NCBI RefSeq assembly: GCF_030816475.1 | Contig: NZ_JAUSXF010000001.1 | Span: 806,001 to 870,000, forward strand | Direction of reading: 5' to 3' | Length of the DNA stretch: 64,000 nucleotides | Origin: Arthrobacter pascens | GTDB lineage: Bacteria; Actinomycetota; Actinomycetes; Actinomycetales; Micrococcaceae | In this document: positions 1 through 8,452 of the stretch, piece after piece | How positions within the stretch are numbered: position 1 is the stretch's first letter | How the letters are laid out: each line of letters starts with the position of its first letter | Program-made: the position numbers and the translations under genes | The notes under the pieces: model-generated | Told to the model about the DNA's origin: nothing | What the model saw: the letters and a program-made list of their open reading frames with translations, nothing else | The model's database searches: none

Positions 1-1
1 G

Positions 2-1813
2 AGCCGGGGAGAGAAGGCCCTCGACGCCGTCGCCTCCGCGCAGGCGGACTTCAAGGCGTCCCGGGGAACATATGGTTCGTACTGGCTGACAGGCGGAGAC
101 CACAGCCTGGACGCCGGCCACATAGTGCAGGCCAACGGGGTGGATGATCTGCGCAGCATCAGTTGCGCCGACGGATGGGTGGCTGCGGCGCGGACCGGCA
201 GCGAAATCTTCCTTCGGTCAAGCCTGGACCAATCAACAGTGAAGGCAGGGGCCGGGGAAGTCCGCCGGCCGGGATGCATCACGCCTGAAGCCGTTGATTC
301 AATGCTTGGTGACTTGGGCAGAATCGACCGGTCCCCGGCACCTGGAACATCAGCCGGGCGGCCGGCCGGTGCTTCCCAGTACCGCCCGAGCTACCACATC
401 ACCCCCGACCGGGACTGGATGAACGATCCCCAGCGCCCCTTTTTCCTCAACGGGCTGTGGCACTACTACTACCTCTACAACGCGGACCATCCGCACGGCA
501 ACGGAACCGAGTGGTACCACCTCACCAGCACGGACCTGGTGACGTGGAAGGTCGAGGGCGTAGCCATCCAGAAGTACAAAAACGGGCTGGGCGACATCGA
601 AACCGGCAGCGCCGTGGTGGACTACGACAACACTGCCGGCTTCGGAAAAGGGGCAGTCATCTCCGTCCTGACCCAGCAAGACAAAGGCGTCCAGCGGCAG
701 TCACTTTTCTATTCGACCGACGGCGGTTTCACCTTCCGGTCCTATGACGGAAACCCGGTGATGGAGAACCCCGGCGCGGAACACTGGCGCGACCCCAAGA
801 TTGTCCGGGACGAGGCCAACGGGCAGTGGCTGATGATCCTGGCCGAGGGCCACAAGCTGGGCATGTACACCTCCACGGACCTCAAGTCCTGGCGGTACGC
901 GTCAGGCTTCGAGCGTTCCGGCCTGGGCATCCTTGAGTGCCCGGATCTGTTCCAGATGGACCTCGACGGCGACCCGGCCAAGAGAACCTGGGTCCTGGCG
1001 GCGAGCGCCAACGGAAGCGAAGAAGGCAGGACCACCGGCGTTGCCTACTGGACTGGAACCTGGGACGGGACCACCTTCACTCCTGCGGAGGACAAGCATC
1101 AGTGGATGGACTCAGGCTCCGACTTTTACGCCGCCGTGACGTGGGAGGACCCCAGGCTCACGGAAGGCCAGCGGATGCAGTCGCGGCAAGCCATGGGCTG
1201 GATCAACAACTGGGACTATGCCCGGAAACTCCCCACCCAGGACTGGCAGGGCGGGATGGACTCGATCGTGCGGGATATCCGGCTCAAGACTGTCCAAGGC
1301 AGGGCAGCCCTCGTCTCGACTCCTTCCAAGACCCTGGCCCGGCTCGAGGGAGAATCGTCGTCGTCCGGTCCCCAGACCATCACGCGTGAAGGAACTCAAG
1401 GGCTCCCTCCACTGCGGGACGGCGCCTACCGGCTGGACCTCACTGTTGAACGCGGCGACGGCGGATCAGAGGCGCTCCTGCAGTTCGCAAGTGGGGGCTC
1501 GATCTTCGCCACCGTCGGCTACAACTTCCAGGACGGGGCCGCCTTCGTTTCGCGGGAGCAGCCGGCTGCTGCAGACCTTGGCCCCCTGTTCACAGACAGG
1601 CGCACAGCGCCGGTTCCGCCCGGGAACGGCACGGTGGACCTGACCGTTTTCGTGGACCACTCCTCCATCGAAGTGTTCGTCAACGACGGCGAGCAGACGC
1701 TCACGTCGCTGGTCTTCCCCAAGTCGGAGGAGCAGTCCCTCAAGCTGGTGGCTGGCGGAGGAAGCCTCAGCCTCAGGAACCTGACGTATACGCCCCTGTC
1801 GTCCACCCGGTAA
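2..1813 (+). CDS. GH32 fructan hydrolase/fructotransferase, 5' truncated by window edge
   Basis: The reading frame is open to the first base of the window, so the true start lies upstream; GTG at 125 is only the first start-like codon in view. The three GH32 catalytic motifs are present (numbered from that GTG): WMNDPQ with nucleophile Asp about 101, WRDP with Asp about 223, and ECPD with acid/base Glu about 271. A C-terminal beta-sandwich follows, including the 'HSSIEVFVNDG' motif. WMNDPQRP in place of the usual WMNDPNG resembles, from memory, Arthrobacter levan fructotransferases and levanbiose-forming levanases; substrate and product cannot be settled here. The roughly 85 residues before the catalytic domain (AVASAQADFKASRGTYGSYW, then an isolated Cys) look pilin-like rather than like a linker. 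The enzyme is probably extracellular, but the signal peptide is outside the window. Confidence 0.88.
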   Translation, partial: SRGEKALDAVASAQADFKASRGTYGSYWLTGGDHSLDAGHIVQANGVDDLRSISCADGWVAAARTGSEIFLRSSLDQSTVKAGAGEVRRPGCITPEAVDSMLGDLGRIDRSPAPGTSAGRPAGASQYRPSYHITPDRDWMNDPQRPFFLNGLWHYYYLYNADHPHGNGTEWYHLTSTDLVTWKVEGVAIQKYKNGLGDIETGSAVVDYDNTAGFGKGAVISVLTQQDKGVQRQSLFYSTDGGFTFRSYDGNPVMENPGAEHWRDPKIVRDEANGQWLMILAEGHKLGMYTSTDLKSWRYASGFERSGLGILECPDLFQMDLDGDPAKRTWVLAASANGSEEGRTTGVAYWTGTWDGTTFTPAEDKHQWMDSGSDFYAAVTWEDPRLTEGQRMQSRQAMGWINNWDYARKLPTQDWQGGMDSIVRDIRLKTVQGRAALVSTPSKTLARLEGESSSSGPQTITREGTQGLPPLRDGAYRLDLTVERGDGGSEALLQFASGGSIFATVGYNFQDGAAFVSREQPAAADLGPLFTDRRTAPVPPGNGTVDLTVFVDHSSIEVFVNDGEQTLTSLVFPKSEEQSLKLVAGGGSLSLRNLTYTPLSSTR

Positions 1814-1877
1814 CCCCCTCGCCCTCAGATTCTTCAGGCTCCGCCGAGCCGGCCGCCGTCGTCCATCCTAGCTGTGG

Positions 1878-2243
1878 TCAGTCCGTGGGGGAGACGCGGA
1901 TGAGGTTTCCATCGGGATCTGCCACCACGAAGGTGCGGCCGAAGACTTCGTCGCGGGGTTCTTCGACGACGGTAACCCCCTTGGCAGTCCAAGCGGCGTA
2001 GCAGCTGTCCACTGCATCGCTGGAGCCCGGCAGCATGAGCCCCAGCTCGCTGGTGCGCGGGGTCGCCGGCGTCACACCGTCACTACGTCCCGACCAGAGA
2101 GCAAACAGCACGCCTGGAGCGACTTCGAAGGGGACGTAGCGAGGGGTGACCATGACCGGCTCCATCTCGAACAGGTCACTGTAGAAGCCGGTGGAGTGCT
2201 GGACATCGGTGACATAGATGAGGAACAGGTTCGGTGTTGCCAT
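1878..2243 (-). CDS. VOC (glyoxalase/bleomycin-resistance) family protein
   Basis: A 121-residue single-module VOC protein. It opens with the beta strand 'LFLIYVTDVQHSTGFYSDLF' and ends with the characteristic 'VFGRTFVVADPDGNLIRV'. The start at 2243 (MATPN) is chosen because GAAGGAG lies 6 bases upstream; the frame continues upstream without an equally good site. VOC proteins bind a metal in a paired beta-alpha-beta-beta-beta fold and act as lyases, dioxygenases, isomerases or drug-binding proteins; sequence alone does not say which. It is transcribed alone, convergent with the GH32 gene. A second VOC gene lies at 15271, with a similar DPDG end but a different regulatory setting. Confidence 0.85.
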   Translation of the reverse strand: MATPNLFLIYVTDVQHSTGFYSDLFEMEPVMVTPRYVPFEVAPGVLFALWSGRSDGVTPATPRTSELGLMLPGSSDAVDSCYAAWTAKGVTVVEEPRDEVFGRTFVVADPDGNLIRVSPTD

Positions 2244-2320
2244 GTGACTCTCCTTCGTCGGCGTTGATGACGGTACCCAGCCTGTCACCCTCCCGGCGCA
2301 AAATCACGGCGTCACCCTGA

Positions 2321-2461
2321 TCAGGCGGCCTTCTCCGAGTGCTCCGCGCACCGTACCCTGGCAATCAGTGACCCGCCGCCGTCGGCCTTTTCATACACAG
2401 TCACGTGATTTGTCACCCTGCCGCACTCGGGGCAGAAAGCGTGGTGCTGTTTCGTTCCCAT
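2321..2461 (-). CDS. 46-residue zinc-ribbon-like small protein
   Basis: An ATG at 2461 opens a 46-codon frame ending in TGA. It begins MGTKQHHAFCPECGRVTNHV and ends with RVRCAEHSEKAA. The CPEC pair near residue 10 and the CxxH pair near residue 38 make a plausible four-ligand zinc site of CxxC...CxxH type. No strong Shine-Dalgarno is visible, so the start rests on the ATG and the motif position. It lies between the VOC gene and the unknown gene at 2598 on the same strand. Function is unknown; similar microproteins occur beside many actinobacterial genes and are often left unannotated. Confidence 0.55.
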   Translation of the reverse strand: MGTKQHHAFCPECGRVTNHVTVYEKADGGGSLIARVRCAEHSEKAA

Positions 2462-2597
2462 ACGGAGATGTTACGCAGGTGGACGTCACAAATGGCCAAC
2501 CGAATGGATAAATGTGGAAGTCCACATCCTGTCAGCCGATCCGCTCGGCCCGATCCGCTCGGCCCGGGATTGCCCTCGACCTTGAGGCTCAGCCTGT

Positions 2598-3059
2598 TCA
2601 GTACTCACCCTTGATCACGAAGTACGAGCCGCGAATGACGCCCGCCAGCTTAGATTTCTGGCGGGCGAACTTGAAGCGCGGCGCCAGCTCCTCCGGAATC
2701 TCCATGCCTTCAGCAAGTTTGAACCCGACCGCACGCTTCCCGCCGTCGATGCCGTACATGACGTTGACGGACAGCCCCGACTCATAGAAGACGTATGCCA
2801 TACGGAGACCTTCGACGTCGAAGGTGGTCGCCTCCAGTGGGCGGGATCCGATGACGATGTCACGTTCCTCCCGGAGGATCCGGCTCACCCACTCGACCGC
2901 CTCCGGCGCCTCACTTGCCGGGCTCACCGTGAACACGTGGCCGTATTTGTTCCGGTAGTACCGGGCCTCGTTGGCGCGCAGCCCGGCGAGGGCTTCGGCG
3001 ACCGGAGACGATTCCAAACCGGCAGTGGAAACGCTCTCGAAGTCAACGACGTGCGGCAT
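2598..3059 (-). CDS. Conserved hypothetical protein, 153 aa
   Basis: I do not recognise the family. The start at 3059 is supported by AGGAGG five bases upstream. The product is soluble, about 17 kDa, without signal peptide or membrane segment. Its middle section (VEWVSRILREERDIVIGSRP, then an 'RMAYVFYESGLSVNVMYGIDGG' strand pair) alternates hydrophobic and charged residues as in a small alpha/beta domain, and the C-terminus is basic. It is divergent from the MBL-fold hydrolase at 3188, with about 130 bp between the starts. Codon use looks native. Confidence 0.7.
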   Translation of the reverse strand: MPHVVDFESVSTAGLESSPVAEALAGLRANEARYYRNKYGHVFTVSPASEAPEAVEWVSRILREERDIVIGSRPLEATTFDVEGLRMAYVFYESGLSVNVMYGIDGGKRAVGFKLAEGMEIPEELAPRFKFARQKSKLAGVIRGSYFVIKGEY

Positions 3060-3187
3060 GCGGCCTCCTGGTCAGACGGGTTGGACCAATGCTAAGCCAC
3101 ATTCCGCGTCCCGGAGACTCCACGACCCCATGGGTAGAATCGAGGCCAAGACGAACGCAACCCCTTCCCCGGAGGTATGAAGAAACA

Positions 3188-4003
3188 ATGTCAGAATGGC
3201 TCGAAGTCGGCGCGGACAACTATGTGCTGGTCACCGAAGGTTCGCTGCTGAACACAGGCCTGGTTGTCGGGTCCGAGCGGGCCATGGTGATCGATACCGG
3301 CTGCGGGCCGCGGCAGGGCCGCGAAATCCTGGACGCGGTGCGGGAAAAAACCCAGCTGCCGCTCGTGGTCGTCAACACCCACGCGCACTATGACCACTTC
3401 TTCGGCAACGCCGTCTTCGCGGACGACGGCGTCACCGAATTCTGGGCGCACCAGAACTGCGCCACTGAGATCGACGAGCGCGGGGACCTGCAGCGCCGCT
3501 TCGTCGGCACCCTGGAGCCGGAGATGTCCACCGGCGAAGGCGAGAACGTTGAACTGGTGGTTCCCAACGCTATCGTGAAGGACCAGCCGGTGCTGGTGGA
3601 CCTTGGCGGGCTGACCGCCACGTTGTTCTACCTGGGCCGCGGCCACACCAGCGGCGACCTCCTGGTGGGCACTCCCACCACTCTCTACGTGGGCGACCTC
3701 GTGGAACAGGGCGCCCACCCGTCCTTCGAGGACTCCTATCCCGAGGAATGGGCAGACTCGCTGCGGCACATATCCGCGCTGCGTCACCGCTACGAATTCC
3801 TCATCCCGGGGCACGGCAAACCATGCAGCGACCAGTTCGTGAAAACCATGGCCAACACCATGACCACCGCCGTCCGCCAGGCTCTACAGTCCATCCGCGA
3901 CAGCCCCAGTGACGCCACCAAGGCCATCCCCGTACTGCCCTACGGCCCGGAGCAGTCCCGCTGGTTCATCAAGCGCCTGCAGGAGACCCGCCCGCAGCAC
4001 TAG
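3188..4003 (+). CDS. MBL-fold metallo-hydrolase
   Basis: A 271-residue metallo-beta-lactamase-fold hydrolase. The dinuclear metal motif HAHYDH is at residues 65-70 after the strand 'LPLVVVNT'. The remaining ligands are supplied by GRGHTSGD, VGDLVEQGAHPS and the C-terminal LIPGHGKP. No signal peptide, so it is cytoplasmic, unlike secreted lactamases. The ATG at 3188 follows GGAGG with 12 bases between; an upstream extension of the frame lacks a ribosome site. The physiological substrate cannot be told from sequence (lactone, thioester or phosphodiester are all possible). About 70 bases of its 3' end (3896-3966) recur in degraded form at 5083-5153, on the far side of the next gene. Confidence 0.88.
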   Translation: MSEWLEVGADNYVLVTEGSLLNTGLVVGSERAMVIDTGCGPRQGREILDAVREKTQLPLVVVNTHAHYDHFFGNAVFADDGVTEFWAHQNCATEIDERGDLQRRFVGTLEPEMSTGEGENVELVVPNAIVKDQPVLVDLGGLTATLFYLGRGHTSGDLLVGTPTTLYVGDLVEQGAHPSFEDSYPEEWADSLRHISALRHRYEFLIPGHGKPCSDQFVKTMANTMTTAVRQALQSIRDSPSDATKAIPVLPYGPEQSRWFIKRLQETRPQH

Positions 4004-4020
4004 CGCCAACCAGGCAGGGT

Positions 4021-4911
4021 TCATGAAATTTGGGCGTCGTGCATGTCGGCGTACGCGCTGGACCTAACCTGCTCTGGCTGCGGACCCGGCTTCGGGGTCG
4101 GTGGGGCAACCGGGCACTGGTAGTTGTAGTCAAGGGACCCGTCGGTGAATTGCGTCAGCGTGACTGTCCCGCGCGGTGTGAGAGGAGCGGACGCGCACTT
4201 GGCCCGCGCCGACGATGTTGAGTCTGCTCCCGCGATCCAGTTCTTGAGAGCGTAGAGATTGCTGTTGGGATTGACGTCGCCCACAATCTCGCCGAACTGG
4301 TAGGTCGTGGAATAGATGCCTACTTCTGCCCCGGTGCTCTTCAGATACGCGGTCATCCCTTCCAGCTCTGCTGCATTGGCAGCCTTGTCGGATAACCAGC
4401 TGTTTCCGGTTTCAACATCCAGCCACCACATATGGTGTGCTGCATCGCTGGCTGACCTCACGGTTTCGACGTCGTCAAAGGCCATGACGTACCCGTGGAC
4501 GTAGGCACAGGCTGGGGATTCTCTGCCGTCGCACATCCCATAGGGGTTAGTGACTTCCGAACCTCGATAGGTGTTGGTTGCAGGCCACCATACGGATTGG
4601 ACGGGCCCTGCGGAAGCCGTGTTTACATACACCGCTGCCGGAGTTCCGCCCTTCGCGGCTGAGGTGTTGGCAGCCCAGGCCAGTTGCGTCGCAAGACAGG
4701 GGTTGGCCGTGTTCGGCCGTCCGCCGTTCACACCGATGATCGCGAAATCCGGAGGTGCAGGAAGGTCACTGCCGCACTGCGGCCAGGAGATGTCGTTGCC
4801 CAGCACGACGGCCTCCACAGGTGACCCTGCATCAGTGTCTCCCGCGCTGGCCGGGCCCGCTTGCCAAGCGAAAAGCAGGCAGACAGCGATTAGGATTTTG
4901 ACGCTTTTCAT
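4021..4911 (-). CDS. Secreted GH25-like/DUF1906-type domain protein
   Basis: A 296-residue exported protein. The N-terminus is a Sec signal (MKSVKILIAVCLLFAWQ, cleavage near ASA/GD). The mature part starts with 'GNDISWPQCG' and continues with TIM-barrel-like segments 'FAIIGVNGG', 'WWLDVETGN' and 'VGIYSTTYQFG', then ends in a Pro-rich tail. The order of strands and the acidic LDVETG motif match the glycoside-hydrolase-25-like (lysozyme-like) superfamily found in many actinobacterial secreted proteins; whether it cleaves peptidoglycan is unproven. It stands alone, convergent with the MBL gene, and is bracketed by the MBL 3' end and its decayed copy, which suggests the segment was acquired or rearranged. 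Confidence 0.75.
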   Translation of the reverse strand: MKSVKILIAVCLLFAWQAGPASAGDTDAGSPVEAVVLGNDISWPQCGSDLPAPPDFAIIGVNGGRPNTANPCLATQLAWAANTSAAKGGTPAAVYVNTASAGPVQSVWWPATNTYRGSEVTNPYGMCDGRESPACAYVHGYVMAFDDVETVRSASDAAHHMWWLDVETGNSWLSDKAANAAELEGMTAYLKSTGAEVGIYSTTYQFGEIVGDVNPNSNLYALKNWIAGADSTSSARAKCASAPLTPRGTVTLTQFTDGSLDYNYQCPVAPPTPKPGPQPEQVRSSAYADMHDAQIS

Positions 4912-5082
4912 TCAAGGGCCCCACTTCCGGAACTGACAGCAACGGGCCTTGAGTAGCCCACTTCGGAGCCTAGAAGGCGTGTCCGTGTGGGTCATGGGTG
5001 GCCGGTACTGCAGTTCTGGACTGGATTCCGGGATTGACCCCTGCCATGTACCTGTTTCTGCCGGCACTCATACTTGTAAAAG

Positions 5083-5153
5083 GCGACACCCCAGCGACGC
5101 CACCAAGGCCATCCCCCCGTGGTGCCCTACGGCCCGGAGTAGTCCCGCTGGTG
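5083..5153 (+). pseudogene. Degenerate copy of the MBL-hydrolase 3' end
   Basis: Seventy-one bases align with 3896-3966 of the MBL gene: both read GACGCCACCAAGGCCATCCC, then a one-base-offset stretch, then CCCTACGGCCCGGAGYAGTC and CCGCTGGT. The copy has small indels and a C-to-T change that turns a CAG codon into TAG. It is therefore a non-coding remnant. It sits downstream of the secreted GH25-like gene, so the two copies are direct repeats flanking about 1.1 kb. Confidence 0.8.
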
Positions 5154-5795
5154 CGTCCTAGCCCAAACCAAGACGGGCGAAGCCCGCATGAAGGTCACGG
5201 ATAATGACGGTGCCACTGCCCAGGAGCTTGGATTTGGCCCTGAATTGCTCGACGAGTGCAGCGCTGGGGCGGCCAAAGAGTTCGATCGACCGCATATGGT
5301 TCGCGATTGCACGCATGATCGCGTGGAACGGAGTGGGCATCAGTGCCGTCACAGCCCGCGTCGCATCGGCTCGGCACCATTGGCCTCCGCCGTCATTGAA
5401 CGGATGGTGGACAGGATACGTTTCACGCGTCGCTGGGCGGCCGGCGCGATTCTCGGTGTCTCAGGTGCCGCGTTGCTGTGCGTCACCGACTCCGGCGCCG
5501 GGGTGGTTGCATCAGCAGCGGGCCCGCGGCGGCCACTGCCGACGATGCCCAGCGGTCAGGCGAGCTCCGCGAGAGGGACAAACAGGCCATCGCGCAAAAA
5601 CTGACCTCCCGCCGTCGTCCGCTTTGCGTTGGATGCGGAAAGGCAACCGCAATGGGGCCAACCTTCAGTGGGCCGCAGTACCTACCGTCGATCCAAGTGC
5701 AGGCGTAGCGTCTATGCAAGGAGCAAGTCGGGGATCGACGGCGGACGCTAAATGGCCTGACGCCGCCGGTCTTGAGCCGTTGCAAGGAGGCGGGG
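5154..5795. other. 640-bp stretch without a supported gene
   Basis: Several overlapping frames are open on both strands, as expected at this GC content, but none has a ribosome site or recognisable family. Two stretches look like decayed coding sequence. On the plus strand near 5404, MVDRIRFTRRWAAGAILGV resembles a signal/anchor that is lost to a frame change. On the minus strand 5158-5352, a helix-rich 64-residue frame ends RDLHAGFARLGLG. The region adjoins the MBL remnant, so I read it as a gene graveyard. The promoter of the glucosidase at 5796 probably lies in its last 100 bases. Confidence 0.5.
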
Positions 5796-7970
5796 ATGGC
5801 TGGATGGAATGCTGACACGGCTGCCGGTCCGGTGGGGGCCGGCACAGTTACCTTGGTGGAAGGTTCTTCCTTCTGTATTTCCCTGGCGAATGGGGACATC
5901 CATCCGGAGCATCCGCATGGCGTTTTCCATGAGGACACCCGCATCCTGTCGCGCTGGAATCTGGCGGTCAACGGGCAGCCCCTGGAGCCGCTCACGGCTT
6001 CGACGCAGGAACCCTACCGCGCCTTGTTTGTTGGCCGTGTTCCGCGTTCCGATGGGTACGCGGACAGCCCCCTGATCGTGGAGCGCCTGCGGGAAGTCGG
6101 GGCGGGAATCATGGAGGAGATCACCATCCGGAACTACTCTTCGGATGAAGCCGAGTGCGTGATCACCTTCATTGTTGAATCGGACTTTGCGGATCTGTTC
6201 GAAGTAAAGGAGGCGCGGGTCCAGCGGCGCTGGGAAGAAGCCCGCCACGTTGATGGCGACTCGCTGAGCATCAGGGCCGTCTGGCAGGACGTCCGGAAGG
6301 GCGTCGTCGTGAACGCCGGCGGGGCGTTCGTCACGCCGGACGCACTGTCCTACCGCGCCGTTGTCCCGCCGCACGGGCAGTGGAGCACCGCGCTGGCCGT
6401 GGTGCCCACCGTCGACGGCACGGCAGCGGCGGCGCCGTTCGTGCGTCCTGCGCGGGGTGAGATTTCTCCCAGCGACCGCCGCCGCCAGGAATGGGTGGCG
6501 AAGATCCCCAAACTCCATATGACAAACCGATCCATCGAACGGACTCTGAGACGCAGCTACGACGACCTGGGCGCGCTCCGCATTGAGGATCCAGCCCATC
6601 CGGAGCGGATCGTGGTGGCAGCCGGCGCGCCGTGGTTCATGACGCTCTTCGGCCGGGACTCGCTCTGGGCTTCGGAAATGTCGCTCCCGGTGGACCCGTC
6701 CCTGGCACTCGGCACGCTGCAGACGCTGGCCGACCGGCAGGGCAGCGTGGTGGATCCCATGAGCGAGGAGGAGCCGGGCAAGATCCTGCACGAGGTTCGC
6801 CTGGGTGTCTCCAGCGGGCTTTCGCTGGGTGGTAAGGCCGTCTACTACGGCAGCGTCGACGCCACGCCGCAGTTCGTGATGGCACTTGGCTCCGTTAGCC
6901 GCTGGGGCTTTGCCAAGGACACCATCGCCGCGCTCCTGCCCCATGCGGACCGCGCCCTGGACTGGATCCGCAACTACGGGGACAAGGACGGGGACGGCTT
7001 CGTCGAATATGAGCGCCTCAACGAACAGGGCCTCATCAACCAGGGCTGGAAGGATTCCTGGGACGGCATCAACTTCGCCGACGGCCGTATTGCCGAGCCC
7101 CCCATCGCGCTCTGCGAAGTCCAGGCTTTGGTCTATTCGGCGTTCCTTTCCCGGGCATGGATGGCCTACGACGCCGGCGACGCGCCCCTGGCGGCGCAGC
7201 TCGCCCAGGAAGCGGCCCAGTTAAAGAAACGGTTCAACGACGAGTTCTGGATGCCGGACAGGGGCTACTACGCGGTCGCCCTGGACGGCGAGAAGCGGCA
7301 GGTGGACGCGTGTGCGTCCAACATGGGGCAGTGCCTGTGGCAGGGCATCGTCGACGAGGACAAGGCACCCTTGGTTGCTGAGCGGCTTATGTCCCCCGAA
7401 ATGTTCAGCGGGTGGGGCGTGCGGACCCTCGCCAGCGACATGGGCGCCTACAACCCAGCCAGCTACCACAACGGCTCGGTCTGGCCGCATGACAACGCGG
7501 TCATCGCGGCCGGCCTGATCCGCTATGGCTTCGTGGAAGAGGCCCAGCGGATCTCCACAGCCCTCTTCGAGGCGGCCGATTACAGCGGCGGCCGGCTTCC
7601 GGAGCTCTTCTGCGGCTTCAGCCGTGACCAGATACCCGAGCCCGTGCCGTACCCCACGGCCTGCTCCCCGCAAGCCTGGGCAGCCACCACGCCGATCATG
7701 CTCGTGACGAGCCTGATGCGCTATGACGCCCATATTTCCAGGGGCGGCTTCTGGATGGACCCGGCCCTCCCGGAGTCCTACGGCGACCTGCACATCACCA
7801 ACGCACCCATGGCGGGAGGCCGGATCACCATCGATATCGCGGGTTCAGAGCCTTCCGTGCAGGGGCTGCCCGAGGGAATAACGTTCCATCGCGAACACCG
7901 GCCCTGGCTGACGGAGCTGATGGCGGAAGCCGGGCTGGGTGGCGGGGGCCTGCCAGCCAAGCGGCATTAA
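5796..7970 (+). CDS. Amylo-alpha-1,6-glucosidase / glycogen debranching family protein
   Basis: A 724-residue protein with an N-terminal GDE_N_bis-type beta domain (about 15-210: 'GVFHEDTRILSRWNL', typical of the family) followed by an (alpha/alpha)6-barrel. Barrel motifs include 'APWFMTLFGRDSLWASEM', 'KDSWDGINFADGR' (acidic residues suited to catalysis) and 'SVWPHDNAVIAAGLIRYGF'. Family members hydrolyse alpha-1,6 branches or act on related alpha-glucosides/trehalose-like sugars; the exact substrate is inferred. The start ATG at 5796 follows AAGGAGG with a 5-base gap. Cytoplasmic, no signal peptide. The acidic microprotein gene begins 47 bp downstream and may be co-transcribed. Confidence 0.9.
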   Translation: MAGWNADTAAGPVGAGTVTLVEGSSFCISLANGDIHPEHPHGVFHEDTRILSRWNLAVNGQPLEPLTASTQEPYRALFVGRVPRSDGYADSPLIVERLREVGAGIMEEITIRNYSSDEAECVITFIVESDFADLFEVKEARVQRRWEEARHVDGDSLSIRAVWQDVRKGVVVNAGGAFVTPDALSYRAVVPPHGQWSTALAVVPTVDGTAAAAPFVRPARGEISPSDRRRQEWVAKIPKLHMTNRSIERTLRRSYDDLGALRIEDPAHPERIVVAAGAPWFMTLFGRDSLWASEMSLPVDPSLALGTLQTLADRQGSVVDPMSEEEPGKILHEVRLGVSSGLSLGGKAVYYGSVDATPQFVMALGSVSRWGFAKDTIAALLPHADRALDWIRNYGDKDGDGFVEYERLNEQGLINQGWKDSWDGINFADGRIAEPPIALCEVQALVYSAFLSRAWMAYDAGDAPLAAQLAQEAAQLKKRFNDEFWMPDRGYYAVALDGEKRQVDACASNMGQCLWQGIVDEDKAPLVAERLMSPEMFSGWGVRTLASDMGAYNPASYHNGSVWPHDNAVIAAGLIRYGFVEEAQRISTALFEAADYSGGRLPELFCGFSRDQIPEPVPYPTACSPQAWAATTPIMLVTSLMRYDAHISRGGFWMDPALPESYGDLHITNAPMAGGRITIDIAGSEPSVQGLPEGITFHREHRPWLTELMAEAGLGGGGLPAKRH

Positions 7971-8017
7971 GGCAACGAGGGCGTGGAGAATAAGCATTAG
8001 ATGGTGACAGGAGAAAG

Positions 8018-8215
8018 ATGATGAATTTAGGACCTGAGCCAGAATCGCCGCCGGAAGTACCGGATGCCGATGCCCTTGAACAGCAGACGCCGGTCCTCCC
8101 TGAGGGTTCGGATGAGTTTGAGCGCATGAAGCCGCTACCTGATGATGCCCCCGAAGCCGATGTCATTGAACAGCGCACAGAGGTGCTGCCCGGTGGTGCG
8201 GGCCGGCAGGACTAG
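8018..8215 (+). CDS. Acidic repeat microprotein (ADxxEQ motif), 65 aa
   Basis: A strongly acidic 65-residue protein. It contains two copies of one motif: ADALEQQTPVLPEG near residue 18 and ADVIEQRTEVLPGG near residue 46, separated by a DEFERMKPLPDD linker. AGGAGA precedes the start (MM; either ATG possible). No membrane segment. Similar 'EADxxEQ' microproteins are familiar in Actinobacteria as uncharacterised proteins; no function is known to me. A third, degraded copy of the motif follows immediately in another frame. Confidence 0.6.
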   Translation: MMNLGPEPESPPEVPDADALEQQTPVLPEGSDEFERMKPLPDDAPEADVIEQRTEVLPGGAGRQD

Positions 8216-8418
8216 AGGGTGTTTCTGGAGTTGAGGCTGCGGAAGCAGACTATATCGAGCAGGCTCTTGCGCCCTCCTTCGACGATGAAGAGGACGACCT
8301 GAAGAGCCCGAAGAGATCCGCTAGAAGCCGTGGCGTAAAGGGCCGCCCTGCTGCCGGCTCCGGGGACAAAATCAAGCGGCAAGGCTATTGCAGCCAGGTC
8401 ACATACAGCATGACTTGA
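8215..8418 (+). pseudogene. Frameshifted third copy of the ADxxEQ microprotein motif
   Basis: Directly after the stop of the 65-residue protein, another frame reads GVSGVEAAEADYIEQALAPS, then an acidic FDDEEDD run and a basic tail, ending TGA at 8418. EADYIEQ matches the ADALEQ/ADVIEQ motif upstream, and FDDEEDD is the tail expected of such proteins. There is no start codon or ribosome site, so it is either a paralogue fused by a frameshift or a decayed neighbour. A single indel near 8210 would join it to the upstream frame. Confidence 0.5.
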
Positions 8419-8452
8419 TCCGCCGGAAACATTGTGCCTGTACTCTCGCGGA

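Noticed and set aside
5158..5352. Protein-coding gene on the minus strand, possibly a Fic remnant (HPFNDGGGQ read upstream)
   Set aside because: The HPFNDG match is short, lacks the downstream GNGRxxR pattern, and no start site or complete domain is present. Recorded only as possible decayed coding sequence.
5204..5815. 203-residue plus-strand frame
   Set aside because: Low-complexity Arg/Pro-rich translation without ribosome site; its end overlaps the well-supported start of the glucosidase gene.
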